From CADCVW01 sp035644935 (GTDB lineage Bacteria; Pseudomonadota; Alphaproteobacteria; Sphingomonadales; Sphingomonadaceae), in assembly GCA_035644935.1 (NCBI GenBank), contig DASQNO010000004.1:1-14504 (forward strand): DNA of 14,504 bases, given 5' to 3'. Shown here piece after piece: positions 7,432-14,504 of this stretch. How positions within the stretch are numbered: position 1 is the first letter of the stretch; every line of letters begins with the position of its first letter. Both the position numbers and the translations under genes were made by a program. The notes under the pieces are model-generated. The model was not told the origin of the DNA. It saw only the letters and a program-made list of their open reading frames with translations, and did no database searches.

Positions 7432-9064
7432 TCCGACGGCCGATTCGCCGGAAGCGCTGGCGTTCGCGGCGCAGCGGCTGGAGGCCAAGGCGATCGACGC
7501 CAAGGCGGTTGACGAGCGCGACCTGCGCCTGCGCTGGTCGGGCCGCTGGACGCTCACCCGCCGCATCCTGGCGTTCAATATCCTGGCGCTGGTGCTGTTC
7601 GCGGGCGGCTTCTTCTATCTCGACAGCTACCGCGCCCGCCTGCTTGACCAACGGGTCCGCATCGTTTCCAACCAGGCGCGGCTGATCGCCGCCGCGACCG
7701 ACGCCGCCCCGCGCGCCAGCCGCCCGGCGTTGTTCCGGCGACTTGGGGCAATCACCCGCCTGCGCCTGCGGGTCTACTCCGGCGACGCGCTGTCGTTCGA
7801 CAGCTGGCAGGGCGCACCGCCTACCTACCGCCTGCGCGATCCCCAGGGGCAGCACTGGCGGCGCGGCGCCGCCCGGTCGCTCGACCGGGGGATCGATTTC
7901 GTGGTGGGAGCGGACAGTCCCGCCCCGTTTGCCGAGCCGTCCGTCGACCGGCTCTCCGCCTGGCCGGAGGCGGTAACCGTGGCGCAGGGGGCGCCGATCG
8001 CGACCCGGGTTCGCGAAGCGCGGGACCTGACGCCGGTGATCTCCGCCGCCGTGCCCGTCGCCGGCTTCGCCGGTGGCCGGCGCGCGGTGCTGCTCGCCAC
8101 GATCAACGCGCGCGACGTCACGCGCGTCGTTCGCGCCGAACGGCTGCGCCTGGGGCTCGTGCTGCTGGGCGTCACGCTGCTTTCCGTTCTCCTGTCTCTG
8201 TTCCTCGCCCGCACGATCGCACGCCCCTTGCGCCGCCTGGCCATCGCCGCGCACCGCGTCCGCCTCGGCCGCGCGCGCGACGTCCGCGTGCCCCGCCTGC
8301 CCTCTCGCCGCGACGAGATCGGGCTGCTCGCCCGCGCGCTCCACGACATGACGCAGTCGCTGCGCGCCCGCATCGACGCGACGGAGGCGTTCGCCGCCGA
8401 CGTGACGCACGAACTCAAGAACCCGCTCGCCTCGCTTCGCTCCGCCGTCGACGGGCTGACGCGGATCAAGGATCCCGCGCTGCAGGACCAGCTGCTCCGC
8501 GTCGTCGGCGACGATGTTCAGCGGCTCGACCGGCTGATCGTCGACATCGCGGAGGCCTCGCGCGTCGATGCCGAACTGTCGCGCGCCAAGTTCGAACCCG
8601 TCGACCTCGGCGCCATCATTCAGAACGTGGTCGCGGGGTTCGAGGCGCGCGGCCTGCCCCGCGGGGTCCGCCTCGCCTTCGCCCGCCCGCGCCGCGGCAC
8701 GGCGGTCATATCCGGCGAGGCGGGGCGGCTGGCGCGCGCCATCGACAATCTGGTCGACAACGCCATCTCCTTCTCACCCGACGGCGGCCTCGTCACCATT
8801 ATCGCCACCCGGCTCGGCGACGAAGTCTCCGTGCGCGTCGACGACGAAGGCCCCGGCGTTCCGGGCGAGCTGCGCGAGGAAATCTTCGCCCGCTTCCACT
8901 CGCTCCGCCCCGACGGCGAGGCCTTTGGGCGGCACTCCGGCCTCGGCCTCGCCATCGCCCGCACCATCATCGAAGGCCATGGCGGCCGCATCGACGTCCA
9001 GGACCGGGACGACGCGCCCACTGGCGCGCGCTTCGTCGTCTCGCTACCCGCGCTGGCGACATGA
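7418..9064 (+). CDS. chvG: ChvG-type sensor histidine kinase
   Basis: Domains in order (residues counted from 7418): membrane segment about 49-68, a periplasmic sensor domain of about 175 residues, a second membrane segment about 244-264, HAMP, the HisKA domain with His331 in ADVTHELKNPLASLRSAV, and the ATPase domain with DNLVDNAISFSP (N box), DDEGPGVP (G1), FARFHSLRP (F box) and GLGLAIARTIIEGHGG (G2). All catalytic motifs are intact. The partner is the ChvI regulator just upstream. The start is uncertain: there is no in-frame ATG or GTG between the chvI stop and the first membrane segment. TTG at 7418 overlaps chvI by 14 nt; a GGAGG at 7422-7426 instead points to a start near 7432-7436, where only an ACG is in frame. 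The 3' end overlaps hprK by ATGA. Confidence 0.93.
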   Translation: MRRSDPTADSPEALAFAAQRLEAKAIDAKAVDERDLRLRWSGRWTLTRRILAFNILALVLFAGGFFYLDSYRARLLDQRVRIVSNQARLIAAATDAAPRASRPALFRRLGAITRLRLRVYSGDALSFDSWQGAPPTYRLRDPQGQHWRRGAARSLDRGIDFVVGADSPAPFAEPSVDRLSAWPEAVTVAQGAPIATRVREARDLTPVISAAVPVAGFAGGRRAVLLATINARDVTRVVRAERLRLGLVLLGVTLLSVLLSLFLARTIARPLRRLAIAAHRVRLGRARDVRVPRLPSRRDEIGLLARALHDMTQSLRARIDATEAFAADVTHELKNPLASLRSAVDGLTRIKDPALQDQLLRVVGDDVQRLDRLIVDIAEASRVDAELSRAKFEPVDLGAIIQNVVAGFEARGLPRGVRLAFARPRRGTAVISGEAGRLARAIDNLVDNAISFSPDGGLVTIIATRLGDEVSVRVDDEGPGVPGELREEIFARFHSLRPDGEAFGRHSGLGLAIARTIIEGHGGRIDVQDRDDAPTGARFVVSLPALAT

Positions 9065-9477
9065 TGCGGGTTCACGCCAGCAGCGTCGCTATCGGCGAAC
9101 GCGCCGTTCTCCTGTTCGGCCCCTCGGGCTCGGGCAAGTCCGACCTCGCGCTCCGCCTGATCGACGAAGGCGCGACGCTGGTCAGCGACGACTACACCGA
9201 ATTGCGCACGGAAGAAGGCGTGCTCCGCGCCCGCGCGCCGGCGGCGATCCGCGGCCGGATCGAAGTGCGCGGCCTCGGGATCCTGCCCTTGCCCTGCGTG
9301 GACGACGTGCCCGTGGCGCTCGCCGTGGATCTCGACGCGGTGGTCCAACGTCTGCCCGAACCTGCGGCGCGCGCGCTGCTCGACGTGTCGGTCCCCTGCG
9401 TCGCCATCGATCCCCGCACGGCGTCGGCGGCCGCGAAGGTGCGCTTGGCGCTTGGCGCCATGGCGCTGCCAGGATGA
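9061..9477 (+). CDS. hprK: HPr kinase/phosphorylase, short alphaproteobacterial form
   Basis: At 138 residues this is only the catalytic domain; the N-terminal domain of Firmicutes HprK (about 310 residues) is absent, as is usual in alphaproteobacteria. Visible are the early His5, the P-loop GPSGSGKS (20-27), the following acidic pair Asp43-Asp44 in VSDDYTEL, and the signature IEVRGLGI (67-74) with Glu68. The family phosphorylates a serine of HPr with ATP and also removes it with inorganic phosphate. The HPr encoded in the same operon keeps the target serine (Ser48). The gene overlaps chvG by ATGA at its start and rapZ by ATGA at its end, which suggests coupled translation. Confidence 0.93.
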   Translation: MMRVHASSVAIGERAVLLFGPSGSGKSDLALRLIDEGATLVSDDYTELRTEEGVLRARAPAAIRGRIEVRGLGILPLPCVDDVPVALAVDLDAVVQRLPEPAARALLDVSVPCVAIDPRTASAAAKVRLALGAMALPG

Positions 9478-10415
9478 CCACACCCGTCGCCCCGACTCAT
9501 CGCCCCCAGCGCCTGCTGCTCGTCACCGGCATGTCCGGCGCGGGCAAGTCGACCGCGCTGAACGCGCTGGAGGATCTGGGCTGGGAAGTCGTCGACAACC
9601 TGCCGCTGACGCTGCTCGACCACCTGCTCTCGACCCCGCCCGGCCGCAACGCGCCCGAAGGCGGCCGCCCGCTCGCCATCGGCGTCGACACCCGGACGCG
9701 CAACTTCGACGCAGACCGGATCGTCACGCAACTGCAGACACTTGCGAAGGTGGGCGACTACCGCGTGGAAACGCTGTATCTGGATTGCGGCGGCGTCGAA
9801 CTCGTTCGCCGCTTCTCCGAAACCCGCCGCCGCCACCCGCTCGCGCTGGACCGCCCGGCCGAGGACGGCCTCGCCCGCGAACGCGAACTCACCGCGCCCT
9901 TGCGCCGCTTCGCCGACCAGGTGATCGACACCACCGACAGCAACACCAACGCCCTGGCCGCCGAGATCCGGCAGCGCTTCGGCGAGGCGCTCCCCGGCCC
10001 CGTGCTGACGCTAATGTCCTTTGGCTTCGCCCGCGGCATTCCCCGCAACGCCGACACGGTGTTCGACATGCGCTTTCTGCGCAATCCGCACTGGGTGCCC
10101 GACCTCCGCCCGCAGACCGGCACCGACGACGCGGTCGCCGCCTATGTCGCGGCCGACCCGCTCTACGCCGGCGCGATGGACCGCATCGAAGACCTGCTGA
10201 CACTGCTGCTTCCCGGCTACCGAAACGAAGGCAAGAGCTACGTCACCGTGGCGTTCGGCTGCACCGGTGGGCGGCACCGCTCGGTCCGCGTCGCGCTGGA
10301 CATGGCGGGGAGGTTGCGCGCCGCCGGCTTTTCGCCCACGGTTCTCCACCGCGACCTGGCGCAGCCGCCCCGGGACATGCTGGAAGGCGTTCCCCGCGAC
10401 CGTCCGTCAGCGTAG
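9474..10415 (+). CDS. rapZ: RapZ (YvcJ/YhbJ) family nucleotide-binding protein
   Basis: The 313-residue protein has a P-loop GMSGAGKS (19-26), EVVDNLPLTLL (38-48), GVDTRTR (70-76), the FGFARGIP stretch (183-190), and the conserved C-terminal FGCTGGRHRSV (261-271). In E. coli RapZ binds the small RNAs GlmZ and GlmY and steers RNase E cleavage in amino-sugar control. Those RNAs are enterobacterial, so the role in alphaproteobacteria is not settled by homology. The gene sits in the ATGA overlap after hprK and 48 bp before the EIIA gene, an arrangement common in Proteobacteria that links it to the PTS branch. No truncation or missing motif is seen. Confidence 0.95.
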   Translation: MTTPVAPTHRPQRLLLVTGMSGAGKSTALNALEDLGWEVVDNLPLTLLDHLLSTPPGRNAPEGGRPLAIGVDTRTRNFDADRIVTQLQTLAKVGDYRVETLYLDCGGVELVRRFSETRRRHPLALDRPAEDGLARERELTAPLRRFADQVIDTTDSNTNALAAEIRQRFGEALPGPVLTLMSFGFARGIPRNADTVFDMRFLRNPHWVPDLRPQTGTDDAVAAYVAADPLYAGAMDRIEDLLTLLLPGYRNEGKSYVTVAFGCTGGRHRSVRVALDMAGRLRAAGFSPTVLHRDLAQPPRDMLEGVPRDRPSA

Positions 10416-10463
10416 CCCCCTCGTGCGGCACTCGGTCGGATGCTTTTTCCTGACGGTGAGTCG

Positions 10464-10871
10464 ATGATTGGTTTGGTTCTGGTGACGCATGGCCGGCTCG
10501 CGCACGAGTTCGTCGTCGCCATGGAACATGTCGTCGGCCCGCAGGAAGCGATTGCCGCGATCTGCATCGGCCCCGACGACGACATGGAGGCCCGCCGCAA
10601 CGACATCGGTGAAGCGATTCGCAGCGTCGATCGCGGCGCCGGCGTCATCATGCTCACAGACCTGTTCGGAGGAACCCCGTCCAACCTCGCGATTTCGTTG
10701 ATGAAATCGGAAGGGGTTGAGGTCATCGCCGGGGTCAACCTGCCCATGCTCATCCGCCTGGAAAGCGCGCGGCGCACGATGCCGATCAAGGCCGCCGTCG
10801 CCGCCGCGCGCGAGGCGGGCCGAAAGTACATTTCCGTCGCGTCCGAGATCCTGGGCGAGGCCGCCGCGTGA
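10464..10871 (+). CDS. PTS EIIA component, mannose/fructose family (regulatory)
   Basis: From the ATG at 10464 the protein has 135 residues. The phosphorylated histidine is His9 in MIGLVLVTHGRLA, and the conserved LTDLFGGTPSNLA motif follows at about residues 65-77. EIIA domains of this family normally pass phosphate from HPr His to an EIIB. No EIIB, EIIC or EIID gene is in the window, so a regulatory rather than transport role is likely. An upstream in-frame ATG at 10440 would add 8 residues unlike the family N-terminus; the chosen start has a GGTGAG close upstream. The gene overlaps the HPr gene by GTGA. Confidence 0.94.
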   Translation: MIGLVLVTHGRLAHEFVVAMEHVVGPQEAIAAICIGPDDDMEARRNDIGEAIRSVDRGAGVIMLTDLFGGTPSNLAISLMKSEGVEVIAGVNLPMLIRLESARRTMPIKAAVAAAREAGRKYISVASEILGEAAA

Positions 10872-11140
10872 CCGCCGTGTCGCGCACCGTGACGCTGCAG
10901 AACCGCCGCGGCCTCCACGCCCGCGCCAGCGCCAAGTTCGTGACGCTCGCCAGCGGCCTGTCCGCCCCCGTCGAGGTCGAGAAGGACGGCAGCCGCGTCG
11001 CGGGCACCTCGATCATGGGCCTGATGATGCTGGGCGCCGCGTTCGGCGACTCCATCACCATCCACGCCTCGGGCGACGGCGCCGACGCCGCGCTGGACAG
11101 CCTCGCGGGCCTCGTCGCCGACCGCTTCGGCGAGGACTGA
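10868..11140 (+). CDS. ptsH: HPr phosphocarrier protein
   Basis: The 90-residue HPr-fold protein carries the phosphoryl-transfer His17 in RRGLHARASAKF and the regulatory Ser48 in GTSIMGLMML, equivalent to Ser46 of B. subtilis HPr. His17 would be phosphorylated by Enzyme I (not in this window) and would pass phosphate to the EIIA encoded just upstream. Ser48 would be the substrate of the HprK in the same operon. The start is GTG at 10868 within a GTGA overlap with the EIIA gene, so translation is probably coupled. It is the last gene of the cluster; a REP-like element follows its stop codon. Confidence 0.95.
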   Translation: MTAVSRTVTLQNRRGLHARASAKFVTLASGLSAPVEVEKDGSRVAGTSIMGLMMLGAAFGDSITIHASGDGADAALDSLAGLVADRFGED

Positions 11141-11165
11141 TCGGCCTCTCGCGCCCAACTCCGCC

Positions 11166-11235
11166 GTGCTCCGGCGTAGGCCGGAGCCTAGTGATACGAT
11201 GGCACGACTGGACCCCGGCCTACGCCGGGGTACTC
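11166..11235. repeat. REP-like inverted pair (BIME-type), copy 2
   Basis: The right arm (11207-11234) is identical to that of copy 1, and 35 bp are shared with 3908-3942. The left arm (about 11166-11191) has diverged, yet its own hairpin is still perfect: GCTCCGGC (11168-11175) pairs with GCCGGAGC (11180-11187) around the loop GTAG. Relative to copy 1 two base pairs changed together (A-T to G-C and C-G to T-A). The spacer is also related, so the whole pair is one duplicated unit. It lies between ptsH and the RNA methyltransferase gene, both on the plus strand. Confidence 0.88.
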
Positions 11236-11285
11236 CGCCCCAATCTGGATCGATCCGATCGCAATCCTGCCGTAAGAACCAACCC

Positions 11286-12086
11286 ATGCCCCGCCTCGTC
11301 ACCGCCCATTCCAACCCGCTGATCAAGAGCGTCCGCGCGCTTCGCGACAAGAAGGGCCGCCGCGAACAGGGGTCGTTCCTCGCGGAAGGCCTGCGCCTCC
11401 TCACCGACGCGCGCGAAGGGGGCCGCCTCCCCTCCATCCTGCTGTTCACCCCCAACGCCGCCGCGCACCCGCTCGCCGCCGCGCTGATTGCGGAAACGGA
11501 GGCCGCGGGCGGCGACGCGGTGGAGACCACGCCGGAAATCCTGTCCAAGACCACGGGCAAGGATAATGCGCAGGGCGTGCTCGGCGTCTTCCGCATCCCG
11601 GACACGTCGCTCCACCGCCTCGACCGCGCCGCCGCGCCTTTGTGGATCGTCGCGCAGGCTCTGCGCGATCCCGGCAATCTCGGCACCATCCTGCGCACCG
11701 GCGACGCGGTGGGCGCGGGCGGGCTCGTGTTGATTGACGACTGCGCCGACCCCTTCTCGGTGGAAGCGGTGCGCGCGTCCATGGGCGCGCTGTTCACGCA
11801 AAGCGTCGCCGCCGCGCGCTGGGAGGAGTTCCTGCCCTGGCTGCGCGCCGGCGAAGGCCAGCTCGTCGCCACCTCGCTGCAGGCGAGCGAGGATTATCAG
11901 CAGCCCCGCTACGCCAAACCCTGCTTCCTGCTCGTCGGCAACGAACAGGCCGGCCTTCCTGCCGCCTACGCCGATGCCGCGGACCTGCGCGTCCGCATGC
12001 CCATGCTGGGCCGCGCCGACAGCCTAAACGCCGCCGTCGCTACGGCCGTGATGGCCTACGAGGTGATCAACCAGTGGCGGCGCTAG
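11286..12086 (+). CDS. TrmH/SpoU-family RNA 2'-O-methyltransferase
   Basis: The 266-residue protein has an N-terminal substrate-binding domain (about 1-105, starting RLVTAHSNPLIKSVRALRDKKG) and a SPOUT methyltransferase domain (about 118-262). The three SpoU motifs are seen: motif 1 DPGNLGTILRTGDAVGAGG (128-146), motif 2 LLVGNEQAGL (215-224) and motif 3 PMLGRADSLNAAVATAV (239-255). Such enzymes use S-adenosylmethionine to methylate ribose 2'-OH of rRNA or tRNA. RlmB-like 23S rRNA activity is the nearest comparison, but the target nucleotide cannot be told from this sequence. The ATG at 11286 matches the family N-terminus; the frame runs upstream through the REP element, which is not likely to be translated. 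The 3' end overlaps the next gene by 13 nt. Confidence 0.93.
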   Translation: MPRLVTAHSNPLIKSVRALRDKKGRREQGSFLAEGLRLLTDAREGGRLPSILLFTPNAAAHPLAAALIAETEAAGGDAVETTPEILSKTTGKDNAQGVLGVFRIPDTSLHRLDRAAAPLWIVAQALRDPGNLGTILRTGDAVGAGGLVLIDDCADPFSVEAVRASMGALFTQSVAAARWEEFLPWLRAGEGQLVATSLQASEDYQQPRYAKPCFLLVGNEQAGLPAAYADAADLRVRMPMLGRADSLNAAVATAVMAYEVINQWRR

Positions 12087-12535
12087 CCCGCATCGCCGCC
12101 CTGACGCTCGGCCTCGCCGCGTGCGGCCCTGCTTCCGACGCCGAGCCCGCGGCCATCGACCCCGGCCGCCTCCCCGGCACGTCCTGGGTCGTCACACATG
12201 TCGGCGACCGCCCGGTCAGCCACGAGGCCGGCACCTGCCGCGTGACGTTGACCTTCGGCAAGGACCGATCGTTCGGCGGCCAGGGTCCGATCAACAACTA
12301 CGGCGCGAACTACCGCGTCCGCGACAGCCTGATCGTCGCCGACGGCATTTCCCAGAACCTGATGGGCGCGACAGATCCGGAGATCACCGCCCGCGAGCGC
12401 GACATGTTCGCGGCGCTGACCCGTCCCTTTCGGCTGCAACCCACCCCCACCGGCGCGCTGCTTGTTGATGCGGCGGGCCGCCCCGGACTAAGGTTGCGCA
12501 CGTCATCAGGAGAAGATTGTGCGCATGCCCGCTAG
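12074..12535 (+). CDS. META-domain (HslJ-like) lipoprotein
   Basis: The 153-residue protein starts at a GTG overlapping the methyltransferase gene by 13 nt. It has a lipoprotein signal peptide with the lipobox LAAC (acylated Cys17). A META/HslJ-like domain follows (about 33-145): GTSWVVTHVGDRPV, the beta strands CRVTLTFGKDRSFGGQG, then INNYGANYRV and ERDMFAALTRPF. Most META domains carry a GCN-type cysteine motif where this one has PINNY, so the classic cysteine pair is not kept; a separate Cys lies near the C-terminus (EDCAHAR). The family is linked to heat or novobiocin resistance in E. coli (HslJ), but its biochemical function is unknown. The protein probably sits on the periplasmic face of a membrane. 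Confidence 0.8.
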   Translation: MAALARIAALTLGLAACGPASDAEPAAIDPGRLPGTSWVVTHVGDRPVSHEAGTCRVTLTFGKDRSFGGQGPINNYGANYRVRDSLIVADGISQNLMGATDPEITARERDMFAALTRPFRLQPTPTGALLVDAAGRPGLRLRTSSGEDCAHAR

Positions 12536-12938
12536 AGCCCCCGCGCCCGCCGCCGTCCTGCTCGCCGTCCTCCTGCTCGCTCCAACCCTGCTCGTCGCCG
12601 GCTGCGCGCGCGCCGACGACGCGGTTCCCGACGGCCCGCCGCAGGTCGAATATAGCGCGCTGGGGCAGGAGCCCGGCTGGGCGCTGCGCATCGACCGCGA
12701 ACGGATCGTCTACACCGGTGACTATGGCGACACGCGCATCGCCGTCGCGCGCCCGCTCCCCGTCGCGACGCCCACCGGCCGCCGCTACGCCACTCCGCGC
12801 CTGACCGTCGACATCGCGCCAGGCCGCTGCAACGACGTCATGAGCGGGCGCGGGTTCGAGGACAATGTGATCGTCACCGCCGGCGGCCGCACCGTGCGCG
12901 GCTGCGGCGGCGCCCGCGTCGTCGAATTCGACATGTGA
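12519..12938 (+). CDS. Small lipoprotein, COG3650-like
   Basis: The 139-residue protein has a long hydrophobic signal peptide ending in the lipobox VAGC (acylated Cys29). The mature part contains YSALGQEPGWALRIDRERIVY (within about residues 44-64), resembling the GTEPFWSL core of COG3650 proteins, and two cysteines (in PGRCNDVMSG and VRGCGG) that could form a disulfide. GTG at 12519 has AGGAG 6 nt upstream; an ATG two codons later is 12 nt away and less well placed. It overlaps the META lipoprotein gene by 17 nt. The function is unknown. Close coupling to a META-domain lipoprotein suggests the two envelope proteins are made together. Confidence 0.8.
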   Translation: MRMPARAPAPAAVLLAVLLLAPTLLVAGCARADDAVPDGPPQVEYSALGQEPGWALRIDRERIVYTGDYGDTRIAVARPLPVATPTGRRYATPRLTVDIAPGRCNDVMSGRGFEDNVIVTAGGRTVRGCGGARVVEFDM

Positions 12939-12994
12939 GGGGGCCGGCGCGGCGCGCTTCGGCAACCCCGCGCCACCACGAACGTAACCACTCC

Positions 12995-14443
12995 ATGCGA
13001 CGTCTCAAAACCGCCCTGGCGCTCACGCTCGCGCTCCTCACCGGCGCCTGCGGCGGCGGCGATGGCGGCGGCGACGTCATCACCCAAGCCGAACGCGCCG
13101 CGGGCGCCGAACAGCACCCCCGCCTGCTCGCCGAATTCGGCGGCGCCTACGAGGCGCCGGAGGCGCGCTACGTCGCCGCCCTGGGCGAGAAGCTCGCGGG
13201 CGCCGCGGGCCTCGCCGGCCAATGCACGTTCACGCTGGTCAACAGCGACGTCGTCAACGCCTTCGCGGTCCCCGGCTGCTTCATCTACGTGACGCGGGGC
13301 CTCATGGCGATCGTCAACAGCGAGGACGAGCTCGCCTCCGTGCTCGCGCACGAGGTCGGGCACATCGTCGGCGACCATAGCGAGCGGCAGCAGAAGCGCT
13401 CCGTCCTGCGCGGCCTCGGCGTCTTCGCGGTGGGCGTGCTCACGCAGTCCGACCGGCTGGCGCGGATCGCGGGCCAGGCCGCCGGCTACTTCACGCTGCG
13501 CTATTCCCGCGTGCAGGAATATGAAGCCGACGACCGCGGCCTGTCCTACCTCGTCGCCGCCGGCTACGATCCGCACGCTGCCGCCGACATGCTGGACGCG
13601 CTGACGCGGCAGGAACGCTTTCTCGCCCGCACGCGCGGCCGCGACGAGGCCCAGAGCATTCCCGAATGGGCGCGCACGCACCCGCTGACCGAAAACCGCG
13701 TCGCCCGCGCGCGCGCCGCCGCGGCCGCGAACGGCGTCGGCCCCGACGACATCGCCGAACGCGAGGCGGCCTATCTGGCCGAACTCGACGGGCTGCTCTT
13801 CGGCGACGATCCGCAGCAGGGGTTCGTCCAGGGCCGCCGCTTTGCGCATCCCGTGATGCGCATCGCGTTCGAGGCGCCGCCCGGCTTCACGCTGACCAAC
13901 AGCCCGCAGGCCATCCTGCTCGAAGGCCCGGACGGTCAGCGCGGCGAGTTCGCGGGCGGCCCGCTCCCCGGCGGCGACCTGGAGGCCTATGCGTCCGCCC
14001 TGCTCAGCCAAACGCTGGGCGGCGCGCCTTCGCAAGTCGGCCCCCCGGCGCGCATCCTCGCCAACGGCTTGCCGGCGATCGTCGTCCCCGCCGAGGTCCA
14101 GACCGAAGGCGGGGCGGTGTCGCTGCTCGCCGCGGTTTACGACGGCGGACGCGGCGACGCCTACCACTTCGTCATGGTCTCCGCCCCGAACGCCCCACCC
14201 TCGCCCGCGCTCGCCGACCTGTTCGGCTCGTTCCGCATCCTCTCGCCCGAACAGGCCGCCACCCTCCGCCCCCGCGTCCTGCGCACGGTGCGCGCCGGAC
14301 CGGGCGACACCGCCGAGCGCCTCGCGGCGCTGATGGCGACCGACCACCCGCTCGACAGCTTCCTGATGCTCAACGCCCGCACTGCCGACCAGCCGATCCG
14401 CCCGGGCGAACTGCTGAAGATCGTGACCTTCGCGCAGCGGTAG
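12995..14443 (+). CDS. M48-family zinc metalloprotease lipoprotein with LysM-like C-terminus (COG4784-like)
   Basis: From the ATG at 12995 the protein has 482 residues. The signal peptide ends with LLTGAC (probable lipidated Cys19) and a Gly-rich linker. The M48 domain (about 50-260) has HEVGH at 119-123 and the third zinc ligand Glu175 in SRVQEYEADDRG. A mixed domain (about 285-430) follows. The last 50 or so residues (RTVRAGPGDTAERLAALM to RPGELLKIV) resemble a LysM or LysM-like fold. This order fits the alphaproteobacterial COG4784 putative Zn-dependent proteases, likely involved in envelope protein quality control and possibly tethered near peptidoglycan. An upstream in-frame ATG at 12935 would precede the signal peptide and is not favoured. 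The gene follows the COG3650-like gene by 56 bp. Confidence 0.93.
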   Translation: MRRLKTALALTLALLTGACGGGDGGGDVITQAERAAGAEQHPRLLAEFGGAYEAPEARYVAALGEKLAGAAGLAGQCTFTLVNSDVVNAFAVPGCFIYVTRGLMAIVNSEDELASVLAHEVGHIVGDHSERQQKRSVLRGLGVFAVGVLTQSDRLARIAGQAAGYFTLRYSRVQEYEADDRGLSYLVAAGYDPHAAADMLDALTRQERFLARTRGRDEAQSIPEWARTHPLTENRVARARAAAAANGVGPDDIAEREAAYLAELDGLLFGDDPQQGFVQGRRFAHPVMRIAFEAPPGFTLTNSPQAILLEGPDGQRGEFAGGPLPGGDLEAYASALLSQTLGGAPSQVGPPARILANGLPAIVVPAEVQTEGGAVSLLAAVYDGGRGDAYHFVMVSAPNAPPSPALADLFGSFRILSPEQAATLRPRVLRTVRAGPGDTAERLAALMATDHPLDSFLMLNARTADQPIRPGELLKIVTFAQR

Positions 14444-14465
14444 AGCGGGACGGTCATCGGAACGT

Positions 14466-14489
14466 CCTCCCCTGCATTTGCAGGGGAGG
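14466..14489. terminator. Stem-loop after the M48 protease gene, possible terminator or dispersed palindrome
   Basis: CCTCCCCTGC (14466-14475) and GCAGGGGAGG (14480-14489) form a perfect 10-bp stem with the loop ATTT, 22 bp past the stop codon. No T-run follows on the plus strand. Palindromes of this look recur in sphingomonad genomes, so it may be a repeat that also protects transcript ends. Confidence 0.5.
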
Positions 14490-14504
14490 GGGACCATCGC
14501 GGAA

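Noticed and set aside
10416..10463. Terminator between rapZ and the EIIA gene (T-run near 10443)
   Set aside because: Only a 4-bp stem precedes the T-run, which is too weak; the genes most likely stay in one transcript.
11166..11285. N-terminal extension of the RNA methyltransferase frame
   Set aside because: The added residues (including LDPGLRRGT) are translated from the REP element; the family N-terminus starts at 11286.
10238..11872. A 544-codon minus-strand frame across EIIA, HPr and the RNA methyltransferase gene
   Set aside because: It runs opposite three conserved genes and through a REP element; composition is Arg/Ser/Ala-rich with no domain.
12785..14497. A 570-codon minus-strand frame opposite the M48 protease
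   Set aside because: It is the mirror of a well-supported gene and has low-complexity composition without recognisable motifs.

Overview
The window is very GC-rich, with codon third positions dominated by G and C, and reads as chromosomal DNA of a sphingomonad alphaproteobacterium (Sphingomonadaceae, probably Sphingomonas or a close relative). The evidence is the protein sequences, the pckA / chvI-chvG-hprK-rapZ-EIIA-HPr gene order, and two kinds of dispersed palindromic repeat common in sphingomonad genomes. I see no rRNA, tRNA, CRISPR, prophage, IS element or integrase. Nearly every stretch is accounted for by conserved housekeeping or regulatory genes.

Layout. At 1-26 the first codons of a minus-strand gene (probably guaB, IMP dehydrogenase) run off the left edge. 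At 95-2386 two minus-strand genes lie 30 bp apart: a CitE-like lyase and a secreted M28 metallopeptidase. Divergent from them, 2459-3885 holds a stomatin-family SPFH protein and its NfeD partner, overlapping by ATGA. A palindromic REP pair separates nfeD from a convergent secreted YceI protein (3985-4596, minus). pckA (ATP-dependent PEP carboxykinase, 4708-6303, minus) follows, with a TTG start and a good sigma70-type promoter. The 414 bp between pckA and the divergent chvI carries that promoter and a second kind of REP doublet.

The centre, 6718-11140, is a plus-strand signalling operon: ChvI-type response regulator, ChvG-type sensor kinase, short HPr kinase/phosphorylase, RapZ, a mannose-type EIIA and HPr. 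chvG-hprK, hprK-rapZ and EIIA-HPr each overlap by 4 nt. There is no sugar-transporting EIIB/EIIC here, so this looks like a regulatory PTS branch: HPr has both His17 and Ser48, HprK would act on Ser48, and EIIA has His9. Next to pckA, the cluster plausibly links envelope/acid sensing (ChvG/ChvI) and PTS phosphorylation state to gluconeogenic flux.

From 11286 onward are a TrmH/SpoU-family RNA methyltransferase and two small lipoproteins (META-domain and COG3650-like), all overlapping, then an M48 zinc metalloprotease lipoprotein with a LysM-like tail, and a terminal stem-loop.

I did not find a clearly new biological system. The items most worth a second look are the start-codon anomalies of pckA and chvG, a REP arm that supplies the last codons of nfeD, two REP pairs 7.3 kb apart that show paired compensatory changes, and the PTS/ChvIG/pckA linkage with a RapZ of unknown role.
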